A DNA stretch of 64,000 nt from Polynucleobacter sp. Latsch14-2 (GTDB lineage: Bacteria; Pseudomonadota; Gammaproteobacteria; Burkholderiales; Burkholderiaceae), in NCBI RefSeq assembly GCF_018881925.1, contig NZ_JACVPL010000009.1:26193-90192 (forward strand), given 5' to 3'. The position numbers were made by a program, and so were the translations under genes. Positions 18,693-29,382 of this stretch are shown in pieces. The notes beneath the pieces are model-generated. The model worked only from the letters and a program-made list of their open reading frames with translations, searched no databases and had not been told where the DNA came from. Position 1 is the first letter of the stretch; each line of letters begins with the position of its first letter.

Positions 18693-20086
18693 TGTGGTGG
18701 AAATATGCGGCAGTCTTCATGATTGCTGCCTTGTCTGGATGCGCTAGCACCGGCGACTGGTCATCGGAGGTGCCCACAAAAACCAATCCACGGGCTGGCA
18801 AGGCTCCCCGCATTAATTTAAATAGTCAGTCCGTTAGCAAGGTGTATGCGCCATCTAGTAATTTATGGCTTCGGATTCGCGATGGTTTTCAGATGGAGCC
18901 TATGAACTCGCCACTCGAGATCGAGCAGGTGCGGTGGCTCAGTTCTAAACCGGATTATGTTCATCGCTCCATGGCACGTTCTTCGCGCTACCTCTTTTAT
19001 ATTGTTCAAGAGGTTAATGCCCGCAATATGCCGACTGAAATTGCTTTGCTACCATTTGTAGAGAGCGCCTTTGTTCCTCAAGCGAAGTCAGGCGCTAAGG
19101 CGATGGGCCTCTGGCAATTCATGCCGGCCACAGGTAAGGATTTTCGCTTGACGCAAAACGTCTTTAGGGATGAGCGGCGTGATGTATTGCAATCTACAGA
19201 TGCGGCGCTTGATTATTTGCAAAGGCTTAATAATCAATTTGGTAGCTGGGAGCTTGCGTTGGCAGCCTATAACTGGGGTGCAGGAAACATTGCCAAGGCT
19301 CAAAAAAGAAATCTTGCAGCGGGTTTGCCAATTGATTATGAAAGTTTGCAGTTGCCAAAAGAAACGCGGAACTATGTTCCTAAGTTAATGGCTTATCGTC
19401 AGATCGTTTCAGATCCGGACGCTTATGGCATCGTTCTGCCTGACCTTGAGAATCATCCTTACTTTGTGGCGATCGATGTTAACAACGATATCGATGTTGC
19501 ATTAGTAACTAAGTTGGCTGAAATACCTTCTGAAGAATTTCAGGTACTCAATCCTTCATTTAACAAGCCCGTAATTTTGGCTGCTGCTGGCCAGCAAATC
19601 TTGTTGCCATTTGGTCATGCAGAGGTGTTTCAAGAGAATTTGAAGAATTACACCAAACCGCTTTCGTCTTGGACTGCGGTTCAGGTCAGCAAGACCGAGT
19701 TGGTTGATCAGGCCGCTAAAACCCTAGGTGTTGAGGTCGATACTTTGAGAAGTGTTAATGGTATTCCGAAGGGGATGAGGATTCGGGCTGGTTCAACAGT
19801 GATCATTCCGAAAACAAGTCGACGTCCTGGCGATGTATCGGTGGCGCTTGCCGATAACGCTAGCTTGAGCTTGGACAAGCCACCGCCACCACCTAGACAG
19901 GCTCAAAAGTGTAAAAAAGGGGCTAAATGTCCCCCTGTAAAGTCGGTCAAAGGTGATACTAAGGGTAATTCCCCTGGAAATAATGCTGCATCTCAGCATA
20001 AATCCGCATCGACAGGGCTTGCAAAATCTGCGAAAAATAGTCCTGTTAAGACCTCAGTGAGTAAAGGGGTCAGCAAAGTCCAATAA
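18692..20086 (+). CDS. mltD: Membrane-bound lytic murein transglycosylase D
   Basis: I choose ATG 18692, which overlaps the gloB stop and gives MWWKYAAVFMIAALSGCAS, a lipoprotein signal with lipobox LSGC; the ATG 18 bases upstream adds residues before the signal. The transglycosylase domain has LPFVESAFVPQAKSGAKAMGLWQFMPATG with catalytic Glu, then LALAAYNWGAGNIAKA. A LysM-like segment (about 325-370) follows. The last 90 residues are Lys/Ser/Pro-rich and probably disordered. It cleaves peptidoglycan without hydrolysis at the outer membrane. Confidence 0.92.
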   Translation: MWWKYAAVFMIAALSGCASTGDWSSEVPTKTNPRAGKAPRINLNSQSVSKVYAPSSNLWLRIRDGFQMEPMNSPLEIEQVRWLSSKPDYVHRSMARSSRYLFYIVQEVNARNMPTEIALLPFVESAFVPQAKSGAKAMGLWQFMPATGKDFRLTQNVFRDERRDVLQSTDAALDYLQRLNNQFGSWELALAAYNWGAGNIAKAQKRNLAAGLPIDYESLQLPKETRNYVPKLMAYRQIVSDPDAYGIVLPDLENHPYFVAIDVNNDIDVALVTKLAEIPSEEFQVLNPSFNKPVILAAAGQQILLPFGHAEVFQENLKNYTKPLSSWTAVQVSKTELVDQAAKTLGVEVDTLRSVNGIPKGMRIRAGSTVIIPKTSRRPGDVSVALADNASLSLDKPPPPPRQAQKCKKGAKCPPVKSVKGDTKGNSPGNNAASQHKSASTGLAKSAKNSPVKTSVSKGVSKVQ

Positions 20087-20111
20087 ATCCACTTCATTAT
20101 TTAGGTTGATC

Positions 20112-21995
20112 ATGTCCTATAAATCAGAACACGAACGCTCCATTAAAGACCCAGATGGCTTTTGGGGGGAGCAGGCAAAGCTCATTGATTGGGAAAAGCC
20201 CTTCGACAAGGTCTTGAGTTACGACAAACCTCCTTTTGCAAAATGGTTTGAGGGTGGAATCACCAATCTTTGCTACAACGCAGTGGATCGCCATCTCAAG
20301 GATCGTCCAAATCAACTTGCCTTGGTGGCAGTGTCTACAGAAACCAATGTAGAAAAAACCTACACATTTAAAGAGCTCTACGAAGAAGTCAATCGTATGG
20401 CTGCGATTTATAAAGCCAATGGGGTTCAAAAGGGCGATCGTGTGCTCATTTATATGCCGATGATTGCTGAAGCCTGTTTTGCTATGCTCGCTTGTACTCG
20501 GATTGGGGCCATTCACTCGGTAGTATTTGGTGGCTTCGCCTCGCATAGCTTGGCATCACGTATTGATGATGCAAAGCCGAAAATGATTGTGACTTCTGAA
20601 GCAGGGGCTCGTGGCGGTAAGGCTGTACCTTACAAGCCTCTATTAGACGAGGCGATTACTCTAGCAAACTACAAACCAGAAAAAGTACTGATTGTGAATC
20701 GTGGCTTAACAGAGTTCACAACAGTTGCAGGACGTGATTTGGATTACGCCACAGAACGCCAAAAACACATGAACGATATTGTTCCAGTGGAATGGGTTGA
20801 TGCAACGCATACTTCATACATCCTTTATACATCGGGTACTACTGGCAAGCCGAAAGGCGTGCAACGCGATACCGGTGGATATGCAGTAGCCTTAGCTGCA
20901 ACCATGAACCACATCTTCTGTGGCAAGCCAGGCGAAACCATGTTCTGTACTTCGGACATTGGCTGGGTGGTGGGGCATAGCTACATCATTTATGCGCCAT
21001 TAATCAACGGCATGGCAACCATCATGTACGAAGGCACACCACTTCGTCCTGACGCAGGTATCTGGTGGCAGTTGGTTGAAAAATATAAAGTTGCTGTGAT
21101 GTTCTCGGCACCAACCGCAGTGCGCGTTCTTAAAAAACAAGACCCTGCATTTTTGACTAAATATGATCTATCTAGTTTGAAGGCCTTGTTTTTAGCTGGC
21201 GAGCCTTTGGATGAACCAACGGCAACTTGGATTCATGGGGCGATTAATAAGCCCATTGTGGATAACTACTGGCAAACAGAAACCGGTTGGCCGATGCTGG
21301 CTATCCAGCGTGGCGTAGAAGTCATGCCGCATAAATTTGGTTCGCCGGGCGTGCCTTCGTTTGGCTACAACATGAAACTCTTGGATGATGCGACTACAGA
21401 AGAGTTGGGTCCAGACCAGAAGGGCGTGATTGCGATTGAAGGTCCTTTGCCTCCTGGATGCATGCAAACCGTATGGGGTGATGACAAGCGCTTTGTGAGT
21501 ACCTATTGGGAAACCATTCCAGGCAAGACCATCTACTCCACTTTTGACTGGGGTATCAAAGATAAAGATGGTTACTTCTTTATCCTAGGTCGCACCGATG
21601 ACGTGATTAACGTGGCTGGCCATCGCTTAGGTACTCGCGAAATCGAGGAGAGTATCTCTAGTCATCCGAACGTCTCTGAAGTGGCGGTGGTTGGCATTGA
21701 AGACAAACTCAAAGGACAGGCTGCGATTGCTTTTGTGATTCCCAAGGATGTTACCAATACAGCCACTTTGGAGGCTGAGTGCATGAAGACGGTGGACACC
21801 ACATTAGGCGCGATTGCTCGCCCTGGTCGGGTTTACGTAGTGACGGCTTTGCCAAAGACCCGCTCTGGCAAGATTGTGCGACGCTCTTTACAGGCAGTTG
21901 CTGAGGGGCGCGATCCTGGTGATATCAGCACCATGGAAGATCAATCCGTTTTGGCTCAAATTAAAGCCACCATAGAGCAAAGCGCAAAACCTTAA
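20112..21995 (+). CDS. prpE: Propionyl-CoA synthetase
   Basis: 627 residues from ATG 20112 (an in-frame TTG at 20106 is less likely). AMP-forming acyl-CoA synthetase: P-loop YTSGTTGKPKGVQRDTGGYAVALA, where QRDTGGYAV is characteristic of PrpE rather than Acs, DIGWVVGHSYIIYAPL, DNYWQTETGWP, the hinge FILGRTDDVINVAGHRLGTREIE, and the C-terminal Lys in TRSGKIVRRSL that is the usual acetylation site. It activates propionate, and would connect to the propionyl-CoA made by MmsA. No prpBC genes are in the window. Confidence 0.92.
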   Translation: MSYKSEHERSIKDPDGFWGEQAKLIDWEKPFDKVLSYDKPPFAKWFEGGITNLCYNAVDRHLKDRPNQLALVAVSTETNVEKTYTFKELYEEVNRMAAIYKANGVQKGDRVLIYMPMIAEACFAMLACTRIGAIHSVVFGGFASHSLASRIDDAKPKMIVTSEAGARGGKAVPYKPLLDEAITLANYKPEKVLIVNRGLTEFTTVAGRDLDYATERQKHMNDIVPVEWVDATHTSYILYTSGTTGKPKGVQRDTGGYAVALAATMNHIFCGKPGETMFCTSDIGWVVGHSYIIYAPLINGMATIMYEGTPLRPDAGIWWQLVEKYKVAVMFSAPTAVRVLKKQDPAFLTKYDLSSLKALFLAGEPLDEPTATWIHGAINKPIVDNYWQTETGWPMLAIQRGVEVMPHKFGSPGVPSFGYNMKLLDDATTEELGPDQKGVIAIEGPLPPGCMQTVWGDDKRFVSTYWETIPGKTIYSTFDWGIKDKDGYFFILGRTDDVINVAGHRLGTREIEESISSHPNVSEVAVVGIEDKLKGQAAIAFVIPKDVTNTATLEAECMKTVDTTLGAIARPGRVYVVTALPKTRSGKIVRRSLQAVAEGRDPGDISTMEDQSVLAQIKATIEQSAKP

Positions 21996-22224
21996 GAAGT
22001 AGACTAAAACACTCACTTGGCTATAGGGTTGGGAGAAGTGTTTAGCTCCCAAGCCCAATGGGCTGGGCACTCAAGGGTTTACGAGACAAAACTGGTATCA
22101 TTGCTAGGTTCGAAACTTATTAAATACCCTAGCGCTTAAAGACACTCACCTCCCGCACAAACAGCCTCGGGTTAGTCTTTTTTGAGGGTTTTGAGCGTCG
22201 GATGGAGCAGGGACTGGAGATGGT
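21996..22224 (+). other. Leader region upstream of carAB
   Basis: 229 bases between prpE and carA. It holds a short inverted repeat AGCCC-AAT-GGGCT near 22055 and a T-rich tract near 22178. carAB is often controlled through its leader in bacteria, but I cannot point to a leader peptide, PyrR site or a convincing promoter here. Confidence 0.3.
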
Positions 22225-23418
22225 TTGTCACCCTTGCTTCCTTCTTTTCCCCCCGCCGTGTTGGCTCTAGCCGACGGCACTATATTTCCTGGTTTTAGCA
22301 TTGGCGCCCCTGGCTCTACTGCAGGAGAAGTGGTTTTCAATACCGCGCTTACTGGTTACCAAGAGATCGTTACCGATCCGAGCTATTCTCGCCAAATTGT
22401 CACCTTGACTTACCCCCATATCGGCAATGTTGGTGTAAATGCGCAAGATGCTGAATCTGAGCAAATTCATGCGGCTGGTCTTGTAATTAAGGATCTACCA
22501 CGCCGAGTTTCCAATTTTCGCTCTGAATCTAGTCTTGAAGACTATCTGGCAAAAGCCGGTGTTGTTGGTATTTCTGGTATTGATACCCGTATGCTGACCC
22601 GTATTCTGCGTGATAAGGGCGCCCAGTCTGGTGCAATAGTGGCTGGAAAACAAGGGGATGATGCTGAGGTGCTGGCTAAAAAGGCGCTAGAGCTAGCAAA
22701 AGCTTTCCCTGGTATGGCTGGTTTGGATCTTGCAAAAGTGGTTACAACGAAGACTGCTTATCAGTGGCGTGAGGCCGAGTGGGTATTGCATGGCCCTAAC
22801 GATAAGCCTGCATATAAAACATTAGATGGTAGTAAGTCCGTTAAAAAGGTTGTGGCTTATGACTTTGGTGTGAAACGTAATATTTTGCGCATGCTTACAG
22901 AGCGTGGTTGCGAATTAACCGTAGTTCCTGCGCAAACCAGCGCTAGTGAAGTTTTGGCAATGGATCCTGATGGCGTATTTTTCTCAAACGGTCCTGGTGA
23001 TCCTGGTCCTTGTGATTATGCGATTGCTGCCGCAAAAGAAATTATTGAGAAGGGCGTACCAACCTTTGGTATTTGCTTGGGCCATCAAATTATGGGCTTA
23101 GCCGCTGGTGCTAAGACCCTGAAAATGAAATTTGGCCATCATGGCGCAAACCACCCTGTTAAGGATCTTGATACTGGGCGCGTAGCGATTACCTCTCAAA
23201 ACCATGGCTTTGCGGTCGATGCCAATTCATTGCCTGACAACATTCGTGTCACACATGTTTCTTTGTTTGATGGATCTTTACAAGGGCTTGCCTGGAAAGA
23301 TAAGCCAGCATTGTGTTTCCAAGGTCACCCGGAAGCTTCACCTGGTCCGCATGACGTTGCCTATTTATTTGATCGTTTTGTGGAGCTCATGAATGCTGCC
23401 AAGAAGGAGGGCAAATAA
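22225..23418 (+). CDS. carA: Carbamoyl-phosphate synthase small (glutaminase) subunit
   Basis: 397 residues beginning at TTG 22225. No in-frame ATG or GTG occurs between the upstream stop (22192) and the conserved start of the protein, and GGAGA lies just upstream. N-terminal CarA domain: [35 protein letters not shown]. The glutamine amidotransferase domain has [13 protein letters not shown] with nucleophile Cys, SQNHGFAVD, and the His-Glu in [12 protein letters not shown]. It releases ammonia for carbamoyl phosphate (arginine and pyrimidine synthesis). The stop overlaps the carB start (TAATG). Confidence 0.95.
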   Translation: MSPLLPSFPPAVLALADGTIFPGFSIGAPGSTAGEVVFNTALTGYQEIVTDPSYSRQIVTLTYPHIGNVGVNAQDAESEQIHAAGLVIKDLPRRVSNFRSESSLEDYLAKAGVVGISGIDTRMLTRILRDKGAQSGAIVAGKQGDDAEVLAKKALELAKAFPGMAGLDLAKVVTTKTAYQWREAEWVLHGPNDKPAYKTLDGSKSVKKVVAYDFGVKRNILRMLTERGCELTVVPAQTSASEVLAMDPDGVFFSNGPGDPGPCDYAIAAAKEIIEKGVPTFGICLGHQIMGLAAGAKTLKMKFGHHGANHPVKDLDTGRVAITSQNHGFAVDANSLPDNIRVTHVSLFDGSLQGLAWKDKPALCFQGHPEASPGPHDVAYLFDRFVELMNAAKKEGK

Positions 23419-26400
23419 TGCCTAAGCGTAGCGACATTAAGAGCATCTTAATTATTGGTGCTGGGCCGATTGTGATTGGTCAAGCTTGTGAGTTTGACTA
23501 TTCTGGCGCTCAGGCTTGCAAAGCTTTGCGTGACGAAGGCTATAAAGTGATCTTGGTGAACAGCAATCCCGCCACCATCATGACCGACCCCGAGATGGCT
23601 GATGTGACTTACATCGAGCCGATCACTTGGGAAGTGGTTGAGCGCATTATTGCCACTGAAAAACCGGATGCAATTTTGCCAACCATGGGTGGTCAAACTG
23701 CCCTGAACTGCGCTCTGGATTTGCATCGTCATGGCATTCTGGAAAAGTACGGATGCGAATTAATCGGCGCCTCTCCGGAGGCAATCGATAAAGCAGAAGA
23801 TCGTCAGAAATTTAAAGATGCAATGACCAAGATTGGTCTGGGCTCTGCGAAGTCAGGTATTGCGCATTCAATGGATGAGGCGCATGAAGTTCAACAACAT
23901 ATTCAACGGGAGACAGGCAGTTTAGGTTTCCCAGTAGTTATTCGCCCCTCATTTACGATGGGTGGATCAGGTGGTGGCATCGCCTACAACCGCGAAGAAT
24001 TTGAAGAGATTTGTAAGCGGGGTCTGGATTTATCGCCAACGCGCGAGCTCTTAATTGAAGAGTCTTTGCTTGGTTGGAAAGAGTTTGAAATGGAAGTGGT
24101 GCGCGATCGTGCTGATAACTGCATCATCGTTTGTTCAATTGAAAACTTGGACCCGATGGGCGTTCATACTGGCGACTCAATTACTGTTGCCCCAGCCCAA
24201 ACCTTGACTGATAAAGAATATCAATTGATGCGTAATGCATCGATTGCAGTATTGCGTGAGATTGGTGTAGATACTGGCGGTTCGAATGTGCAGTTCTCGA
24301 TTAATCCTGTTGATGGCCGCATGGTTGTGATTGAGATGAACCCACGGGTTTCACGTTCATCCGCTTTGGCCTCAAAAGCAACGGGTTTCCCAATTGCGAA
24401 GATTGCTGCAAAGTTGGCTGTGGGTTACACCTTGGATGAATTAAAGAACGATATTACTGGTGGTGCAACGCCTGCCTCCTTTGAGCCCTCAATCGATTAT
24501 GTTGTGACCAAGATTCCGCGTTTTGCTTTTGAAAAGTTTCCACAAGCAGATTCGCGTTTAACCACGCAGATGAAGTCGGTTGGAGAAGTCATGGCAATTG
24601 GTCGCACTTTCCAAGAGTCTTTCCAAAAAGCCTTGCGTGGTCTAGAAGTTGGTGTTGATGGTTTAGACGAATTCTCAACCGACCTAGACGACATCATTCA
24701 AGAAATTGGTGAGCCTGGCCCAGACCGTATTTGGTATCTAGGTGACGCCTTCCGTATGGGCATGGATCTTGATGAGGTATATGCCGAGACTAAGGTCGAT
24801 CCTTGGTTTTTGGAGCAAATTCAAGAGTTGGTTTCAATTGAAGCAGAGCTCAAACTCCGCAAGATCGACGCATTGTCTGCGGCGGAATTGCGTTTTGTGA
24901 AGCAAAAAGGATTCTCTGATCGTCGCTTAGCCAAACTGTTGGGGGTTGATGCCGCTTCTGTAAGGGCTGCACGTCATCGTTTAAAAGTAGTGCCTGTATA
25001 CAAGCGGGTTGATACCTGCGCGGCAGAGTTTTCAACTAATACTGCTTATTTGTATTCCACTTATGAAGCAGAGCATGGTGAGTGTGAGTCACAGCCAACA
25101 AACCGCGACAAAATCATGGTGCTTGGTGGTGGGCCAAACCGTATTGGTCAAGGTATCGAGTTTGATTACTGCTGTGTTCATGCTGCCCTGGCAATGCGTG
25201 AGGATGGTTATGAAACCATCATGGTCAACTGCAACCCCGAAACCGTTTCTACCGACTACGACACTTCCGATCGCTTGTACTTTGAGCCATTAACACTTGA
25301 GGATGTATTGGAGATTGTTGCCAAAGAAAAGCCTAAGGGTGTGATCGTTCAGTATGGTGGTCAGACGCCTTTGAAGTTAGCTTTGGATCTAGAGGCAAAC
25401 GGCGTTCCGATCATTGGCACATCACCAGACATGATCGATGCCGCTGAAGATCGTGAGCGTTTTCAGAAGTTACTCCAAGACTTGAACTTGCGTCAGCCGC
25501 CCAATCGCACCGCTCGTGCTGAAGATGAGGCCCTTGTGCTTGCCGAAGAAATTGGCTATCCATTGGTTGTTCGTCCATCCTATGTTTTAGGTGGACGCGC
25601 AATGGAGATAGTCCATGATGGCCGTGACCTTGAGCGTTATATGCGTGAGGCTGTGAAGGTCTCGCATGATTCGCCGGTTTTGCTTGATCGTTTTTTAAAC
25701 GATGCGATTGAGTGCGATGTGGACTGCATTAGCGATGGCCAACGCGTCTTTATTGGCGGTGTAATGGAGCATATCGAACAGGCCGGAGTTCACTCCGGAG
25801 ACTCTGCATGCTCGTTGCCGCCGTATTCGCTTTCAGATGAGACGGTAGCGGAGATTAAGCGTCAGACTGCAGCTATGGCTAAAGGTTTAAATGTAGTTGG
25901 TTTGATGAACGTGCAGTTTGCAATTCAGAATGTTGATGGTAAAGACGTTATCTATGTACTAGAAGTTAATCCACGCGCATCCCGCACTGTGCCATTTGTG
26001 TCTAAAGCCACTGGCTTGCAGTTGGCTAAGATTGCAGCGCGTTGCATGGTTGGGCAGACTTTAGACCAGCAGGGTATTAAGGCTGAGGTGAAGCCGCCTT
26101 ACTTCTCGGTGAAGGAGGCGGTATTTCCGTTTAACAAGTTCCCCGGAATCGATCCCATCCTTGGGCCAGAGATGCGTTCTACCGGCGAGGTTATGGGTGT
26201 CGGTAAGACCTTTGGCGAGGCACTGTTTAAGTCTCAGCTCGGTGCTGGCATTAAATTGCCTAAAAGCGGTACAGTAGTCCTAACTGTGAAAGATAGCGAT
26301 AAGCCAAAAGCGGTTGAAGTGGCTAAGCTGTTACACCAGCTGGGCTTTCCGATGGTGGCTACCAAAGGAACTGCTGCCGCAATTGAGGCGGCTGGCTTGC

Positions 26401-26681
26401 CAGTTCGGGTGGTAAACAAGGTTAAGGATGGCCGTCCTCATATTGTTGACTTGATTAAGAACGGGGAGATTTCCTTGGTCTTTACCACGGTGGATGAAAC
26501 CCGAACTGCGATCGCTGACTCACGCTCCATTAGAACTAGTGCACAAGCAAATAATGTGACCTACTACACAACTATCAGTGCTGCGCGTGCAGTCATGGAT
26601 GGATTGATGGCGTCTCAAGACGGTAGCAAGGATTCTCTTGAGGTTTATTCCTTACAAAATTTACATCGGACGCTCAATTAA
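23418..26681 (+). CDS. carB: Carbamoyl-phosphate synthase large subunit
   Basis: 1087 residues with two homologous ATP-grasp halves: [32 protein letters not shown] at the start and [23 protein letters not shown] at about residue 570. Repeated features include [15 protein letters not shown] and [14 protein letters not shown], and [18 protein letters not shown] and [18 protein letters not shown]. The C-terminal MGS-like allosteric domain starts near 950. Partner of CarA, with translational coupling at the 1-base overlap. Confidence 0.97.
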   Translation: MPKRSDIKSILIIGAGPIVIGQACEFDYSGAQACKALRDEGYKVILVNSNPATIMTDPEMADVTYIEPITWEVVERIIATEKPDAILPTMGGQTALNCALDLHRHGILEKYGCELIGASPEAIDKAEDRQKFKDAMTKIGLGSAKSGIAHSMDEAHEVQQHIQRETGSLGFPVVIRPSFTMGGSGGGIAYNREEFEEICKRGLDLSPTRELLIEESLLGWKEFEMEVVRDRADNCIIVCSIENLDPMGVHTGDSITVAPAQTLTDKEYQLMRNASIAVLREIGVDTGGSNVQFSINPVDGRMVVIEMNPRVSRSSALASKATGFPIAKIAAKLAVGYTLDELKNDITGGATPASFEPSIDYVVTKIPRFAFEKFPQADSRLTTQMKSVGEVMAIGRTFQESFQKALRGLEVGVDGLDEFSTDLDDIIQEIGEPGPDRIWYLGDAFRMGMDLDEVYAETKVDPWFLEQIQELVSIEAELKLRKIDALSAAELRFVKQKGFSDRRLAKLLGVDAASVRAARHRLKVVPVYKRVDTCAAEFSTNTAYLYSTYEAEHGECESQPTNRDKIMVLGGGPNRIGQGIEFDYCCVHAALAMREDGYETIMVNCNPETVSTDYDTSDRLYFEPLTLEDVLEIVAKEKPKGVIVQYGGQTPLKLALDLEANGVPIIGTSPDMIDAAEDRERFQKLLQDLNLRQPPNRTARAEDEALVLAEEIGYPLVVRPSYVLGGRAMEIVHDGRDLERYMREAVKVSHDSPVLLDRFLNDAIECDVDCISDGQRVFIGGVMEHIEQAGVHSGDSACSLPPYSLSDETVAEIKRQTAAMAKGLNVVGLMNVQFAIQNVDGKDVIYVLEVNPRASRTVPFVSKATGLQLAKIAARCMVGQTLDQQGIKAEVKPPYFSVKEAVFPFNKFPGIDPILGPEMRSTGEVMGVGKTFGEALFKSQLGAGIKLPKSGTVVLTVKDSDKPKAVEVAKLLHQLGFPMVATKGTAAAIEAAGLPVRVVNKVKDGRPHIVDLIKNGEISLVFTTVDETRTAIADSRSIRTSAQANNVTYYTTISAARAVMDGLMASQDGSKDSLEVYSLQNLHRTLN

Positions 26682-26745
26682 TCTAAAATCAAGTTTTCAA
26701 CGCGTAATTTTGCGCATGAACAGCTATTTAGGTTAGGTTAGCAGT

Positions 26746-27222
26746 ATGAGCTCAGTCCCGATTACGAAGCGCGGTGCAGAACTTCTTAAAGAAGAACTGC
26801 ACCGTCTTAAGCACATTGAACGCCCTTCCGTGATTAACGCCATCTCTGAGGCGCGCGCACAGGGTGATCTCTCCGAGAATGCAGAGTACGATGCTGCCAA
26901 AGAAAAGCAAGGCTTTATCGAAGGTCGCATACAGGATTTAGAGGGCAAACTTTCTGCCGCTCAAATCATTGATCCTGCATCTTTGGATGTAGAGGGTCGC
27001 ATCGTTTTTGGTGCCACGGTTGATCTTGAAGATTTAGAGGATGGGACTAAATTTACCTATCAAATTGTTGGTGATGACGAGGCTGATATTGCTATTCATA
27101 AGATTTCAATTAGCTCCCCAATTGCTCGCGCTTTAATCGGCAAAGAGGAGGGTGATGTAGTAGCCGTACAGGCTCCCGGCGGTAATCGCGAAGTAGAAAT
27201 TCTCGCAGTCCGGTATATCTAA
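26746..27222 (+). CDS. greA: Transcription elongation factor GreA
   Basis: 158 residues. The N-terminal antiparallel coiled coil carries [57 protein letters not shown], with the acidic tip [11 protein letters not shown] that enters the RNA polymerase channel. The C-terminal FKBP-like domain ends [23 protein letters not shown]. GreA stimulates RNA cleavage in stalled complexes. The stop overlaps the next gene start (TAATG). Confidence 0.96.
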   Translation: MSSVPITKRGAELLKEELHRLKHIERPSVINAISEARAQGDLSENAEYDAAKEKQGFIEGRIQDLEGKLSAAQIIDPASLDVEGRIVFGATVDLEDLEDGTKFTYQIVGDDEADIAIHKISISSPIARALIGKEEGDVVAVQAPGGNREVEILAVRYI

Positions 27223-27689
27223 TGGGCTATAACGGCTTGCAGCGTACTTTGACTGTTGTAGCCGGGCTTTGGGTTGGGGGATTTGTTGCTGTTGCTTATT
27301 TAGTAACACCCATTCTGTTCTCCGTCTTAGGTGATCACCAGGTTGCCGGTATTGTTGCCGGCAATATTTTTCAGGTTGAAGCCTACCTCAGTATTGCAAT
27401 CAGTCTTATTCTGATGATTGCCGTCAACTTCTTGGTATCTAAAGGCATAAACGTTTATCGGCCCATCCGTTGGTTATTGCTAGGCATGCTTTCCTGCGCT
27501 ATTGGTGCTGGTTTTGTGTTGATCCCTTGGATGAGTTCCTTAAGAGATCAGGCTAATGCTGACAGCATCTCCGTGATGGCCTCATCCTCTGCAGCATTGT
27601 TCTCCCGCTTGCATGGCGTTTCGAGCAGTCTCTTTATTATTCAGAGCGTGCTGGGTATTGTTTTATTGTGGCGACTTACTAAGAAGTAA
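27222..27689 (+). CDS. DUF4149 family membrane protein
   Basis: 155 residues with four predicted membrane helices (about 10-30, 47-68, 79-98 and 128-152). The N-terminal LTVVAGLWVGGFVAVAYLVTPILFSVL and the length fit the DUF4149 family, which commonly follows greA in betaproteobacteria; the family has no known function. It is translationally coupled to greA by a 1-base overlap and is followed by a strong terminator. Confidence 0.8.
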   Translation: MGYNGLQRTLTVVAGLWVGGFVAVAYLVTPILFSVLGDHQVAGIVAGNIFQVEAYLSIAISLILMIAVNFLVSKGINVYRPIRWLLLGMLSCAIGAGFVLIPWMSSLRDQANADSISVMASSSAALFSRLHGVSSSLFIIQSVLGIVLLWRLTKK

Positions 27690-27740
27690 TGCGAGGATGC
27701 CATTCGAAACACATTGAATAAAGTGAAAATCAATAAAGCA

Positions 27741-27764
27741 AAAGCGCCCCGCGAGGCGCTTTTT
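27741..27764. terminator. Bidirectional intrinsic terminator
   Basis: Stem AAAGCGCC-ccgcga-GGCGCTTT with a following T-run on the plus strand and an A-rich 5' side that supplies a T-run on the minus strand. It sits between the convergent DUF4149 and yhbY-like genes and would end both transcripts. Confidence 0.85.
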
Positions 27765-27788
27765 CATTGGGTCAAAAACTATTGATGC

Positions 27789-28421
27789 TTAAGAGCCAAG
27801 CACTTTCTTTTTAGTACTACTCATACGTGCTTTACGTTTTTTAATTGGCGCAGGAGCTGCTGCTGCTTTTCTGTAACCGGGAGATGACCAACCAATTTTG
27901 GATTCAGCAGCATCTGCGCGAAGCACTCTTTTCTTAGGTGCTGCTGATGTTGTCTTTGCTGCTGCAGCTCTCGCAAAAGGGGATTTGGTCGCAGCGGAGC
28001 GGCGATCAGATCTATCTGATGTGCTTGTACGAACGCCGCTTTTAGCTGATGTGCGATTTGGTTGGCGTTTCGTGCGTGGCGCCTGCAAGGTTTTTTTGGT
28101 TTGCTTGCTAGATCTGCCTAGCTTTGTGGAAGCCTCTTCAAGATCATCTTTTGGTCTCCAAAGTACCAGTAATTTACCGATATGCTGCACTGGAGCAGCA
28201 TCAAGCTTGTCGCAAAGCTCTTCATAGATTGCAATGCGTGCTTCACGGTCATCACCAAAAACACGCACCTTGATTAGTCCATGATGGCCAATAGCAAGTC
28301 TGGCCTCTTTAATTACGGCTGGTGTCAGGCCATCGTTACCAATCATCACGACTGGATTGAGATCGTGCGCGTCGCCTTTAAGAGTTTTGCGTTGTGTGGG
28401 GGTGATATTAAGTGCGGTCAT
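27789..28421 (-). CDS. yhbY: YhbY/CRS1 RNA-binding domain protein with long basic tail
   Basis: The first 95 residues form a CRS1-YhbY domain (LTPTQRKTLKGDAHDLNPVVMIGNDGLTPAVIKEARLAIGHHGLIKVRVFGDDREAR), a fold that binds pre-50S ribosomal RNA; E. coli YhbY is about 97 residues. Here a further 115 residues follow, rich in Lys, Arg, Ala, Ser and Thr, low in complexity and probably disordered. It is divergent from rlmE, another 50S assembly gene, as in many proteobacteria. The name refers to the N-terminal domain. Confidence 0.88.
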   Translation of the reverse strand: MTALNITPTQRKTLKGDAHDLNPVVMIGNDGLTPAVIKEARLAIGHHGLIKVRVFGDDREARIAIYEELCDKLDAAPVQHIGKLLVLWRPKDDLEEASTKLGRSSKQTKKTLQAPRTKRQPNRTSAKSGVRTSTSDRSDRRSAATKSPFARAAAAKTTSAAPKKRVLRADAAESKIGWSSPGYRKAAAAPAPIKKRKARMSSTKKKVLGS

Positions 28422-28559
28422 GGTCTCGATGATAGAGCATTGGAGGAGCTAAATAGCCCCTTATCGACTGCTTGGTGTGCTATTCAGAGGGTTTTAACTT
28501 GATTCCTTTTGCCTTACGCAGCAGAAACAGGGAAAATAGACGGCGAAAGTGGGTAAGTT

Positions 28560-29234
28560 TTGGCAAAGAATAAATTTAATAAAAGCTGGTTACAAGATCA
28601 TTTACAGGATCCCTATGTAAAGATGGCCCAAAAAGAGGGCTATCGTGCGAGGGCGGTATACAAGCTTAGCGAGATCGATGAGCAGGATGGTCTGATCAAA
28701 GCAGGCATGACCATTGTGGACCTTGGGAGCGCTCCAGGGAGTTGGTCTCAATACGCTCGTAATCGTCTGACTGAGTTAGGCAAGGGCAATCCCAAGATTG
28801 AATCTGGTAAGCCTGACGGCACGATTATTGCGATCGATATCCTGCCAATGGAAGACATTGCTGATGTGAGTTTTATACAGGGTGACTTTCGTGAGGATGA
28901 GGGTTTGAGGGCGTTGGAGGCACTTTTACCTGTTGACGCTAATGGCAAGGTTGATTTGGTCTTATCGGATATGGCTCCCAATCTCTCCGGAGTGGGGGTG
29001 GCAGACGCTGCCCGTATGGCCTTTTTGGCTGAAATAGCCCTAGATTTTGCGCTTAACCACCTCAAGCCTGAGGGCGCTTTATTGATTAAGTGCTTTAACG
29101 GAAGTGGCTATAGCCAGATCGTGGAATCCTTTAAAAAGGTCTTCAAGAATGTAGTCTCCAAAAAGCCCAAAGCTTCAAGAGCGCGCTCATCCGAAATCTT
29201 TTTGCTCGGCAGAAACTTAAAACCACCAAAATAA
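28560..29234 (+). CDS. rlmE: 23S rRNA (uridine-2'-O-)-methyltransferase
   Basis: 224 residues starting at TTG 28560, which gives the conserved N-terminus [40 protein letters not shown]. The SAM motif is [13 protein letters not shown], with [13 protein letters not shown] and [14 protein letters not shown], carrying the K-D-K-E tetrad of RrmJ/FtsJ. It methylates U2552 in the 50S subunit. It precedes ftsH as in E. coli, 148 bases apart. Confidence 0.94.
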   Translation: MAKNKFNKSWLQDHLQDPYVKMAQKEGYRARAVYKLSEIDEQDGLIKAGMTIVDLGSAPGSWSQYARNRLTELGKGNPKIESGKPDGTIIAIDILPMEDIADVSFIQGDFREDEGLRALEALLPVDANGKVDLVLSDMAPNLSGVGVADAARMAFLAEIALDFALNHLKPEGALLIKCFNGSGYSQIVESFKKVFKNVVSKKPKASRARSSEIFLLGRNLKPPK

Positions 29235-29253
29235 TTAGGCAATCCATTGAAAT

Positions 29254-29274
29254 AACCCCCTGGAAGTAGGGGTT
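29254..29274 (+). terminator. Weak hairpin after rlmE
   Basis: Six-base inverted repeat AACCCC / GGGGTT, loop nine bases, followed by a short T-rich stretch. It could partly terminate rlmE transcription before ftsH. Confidence 0.35.
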
Positions 29275-29382
29275 TATCAAATAAACATCCTATTAGGCCT
29301 TGAAAAAGCCTAGTAGTAGAATCAAATACTTAGGTGTAGCAATTTGCTTTAACTCCCGGATTAATCCGGCAAAGGACTCATT

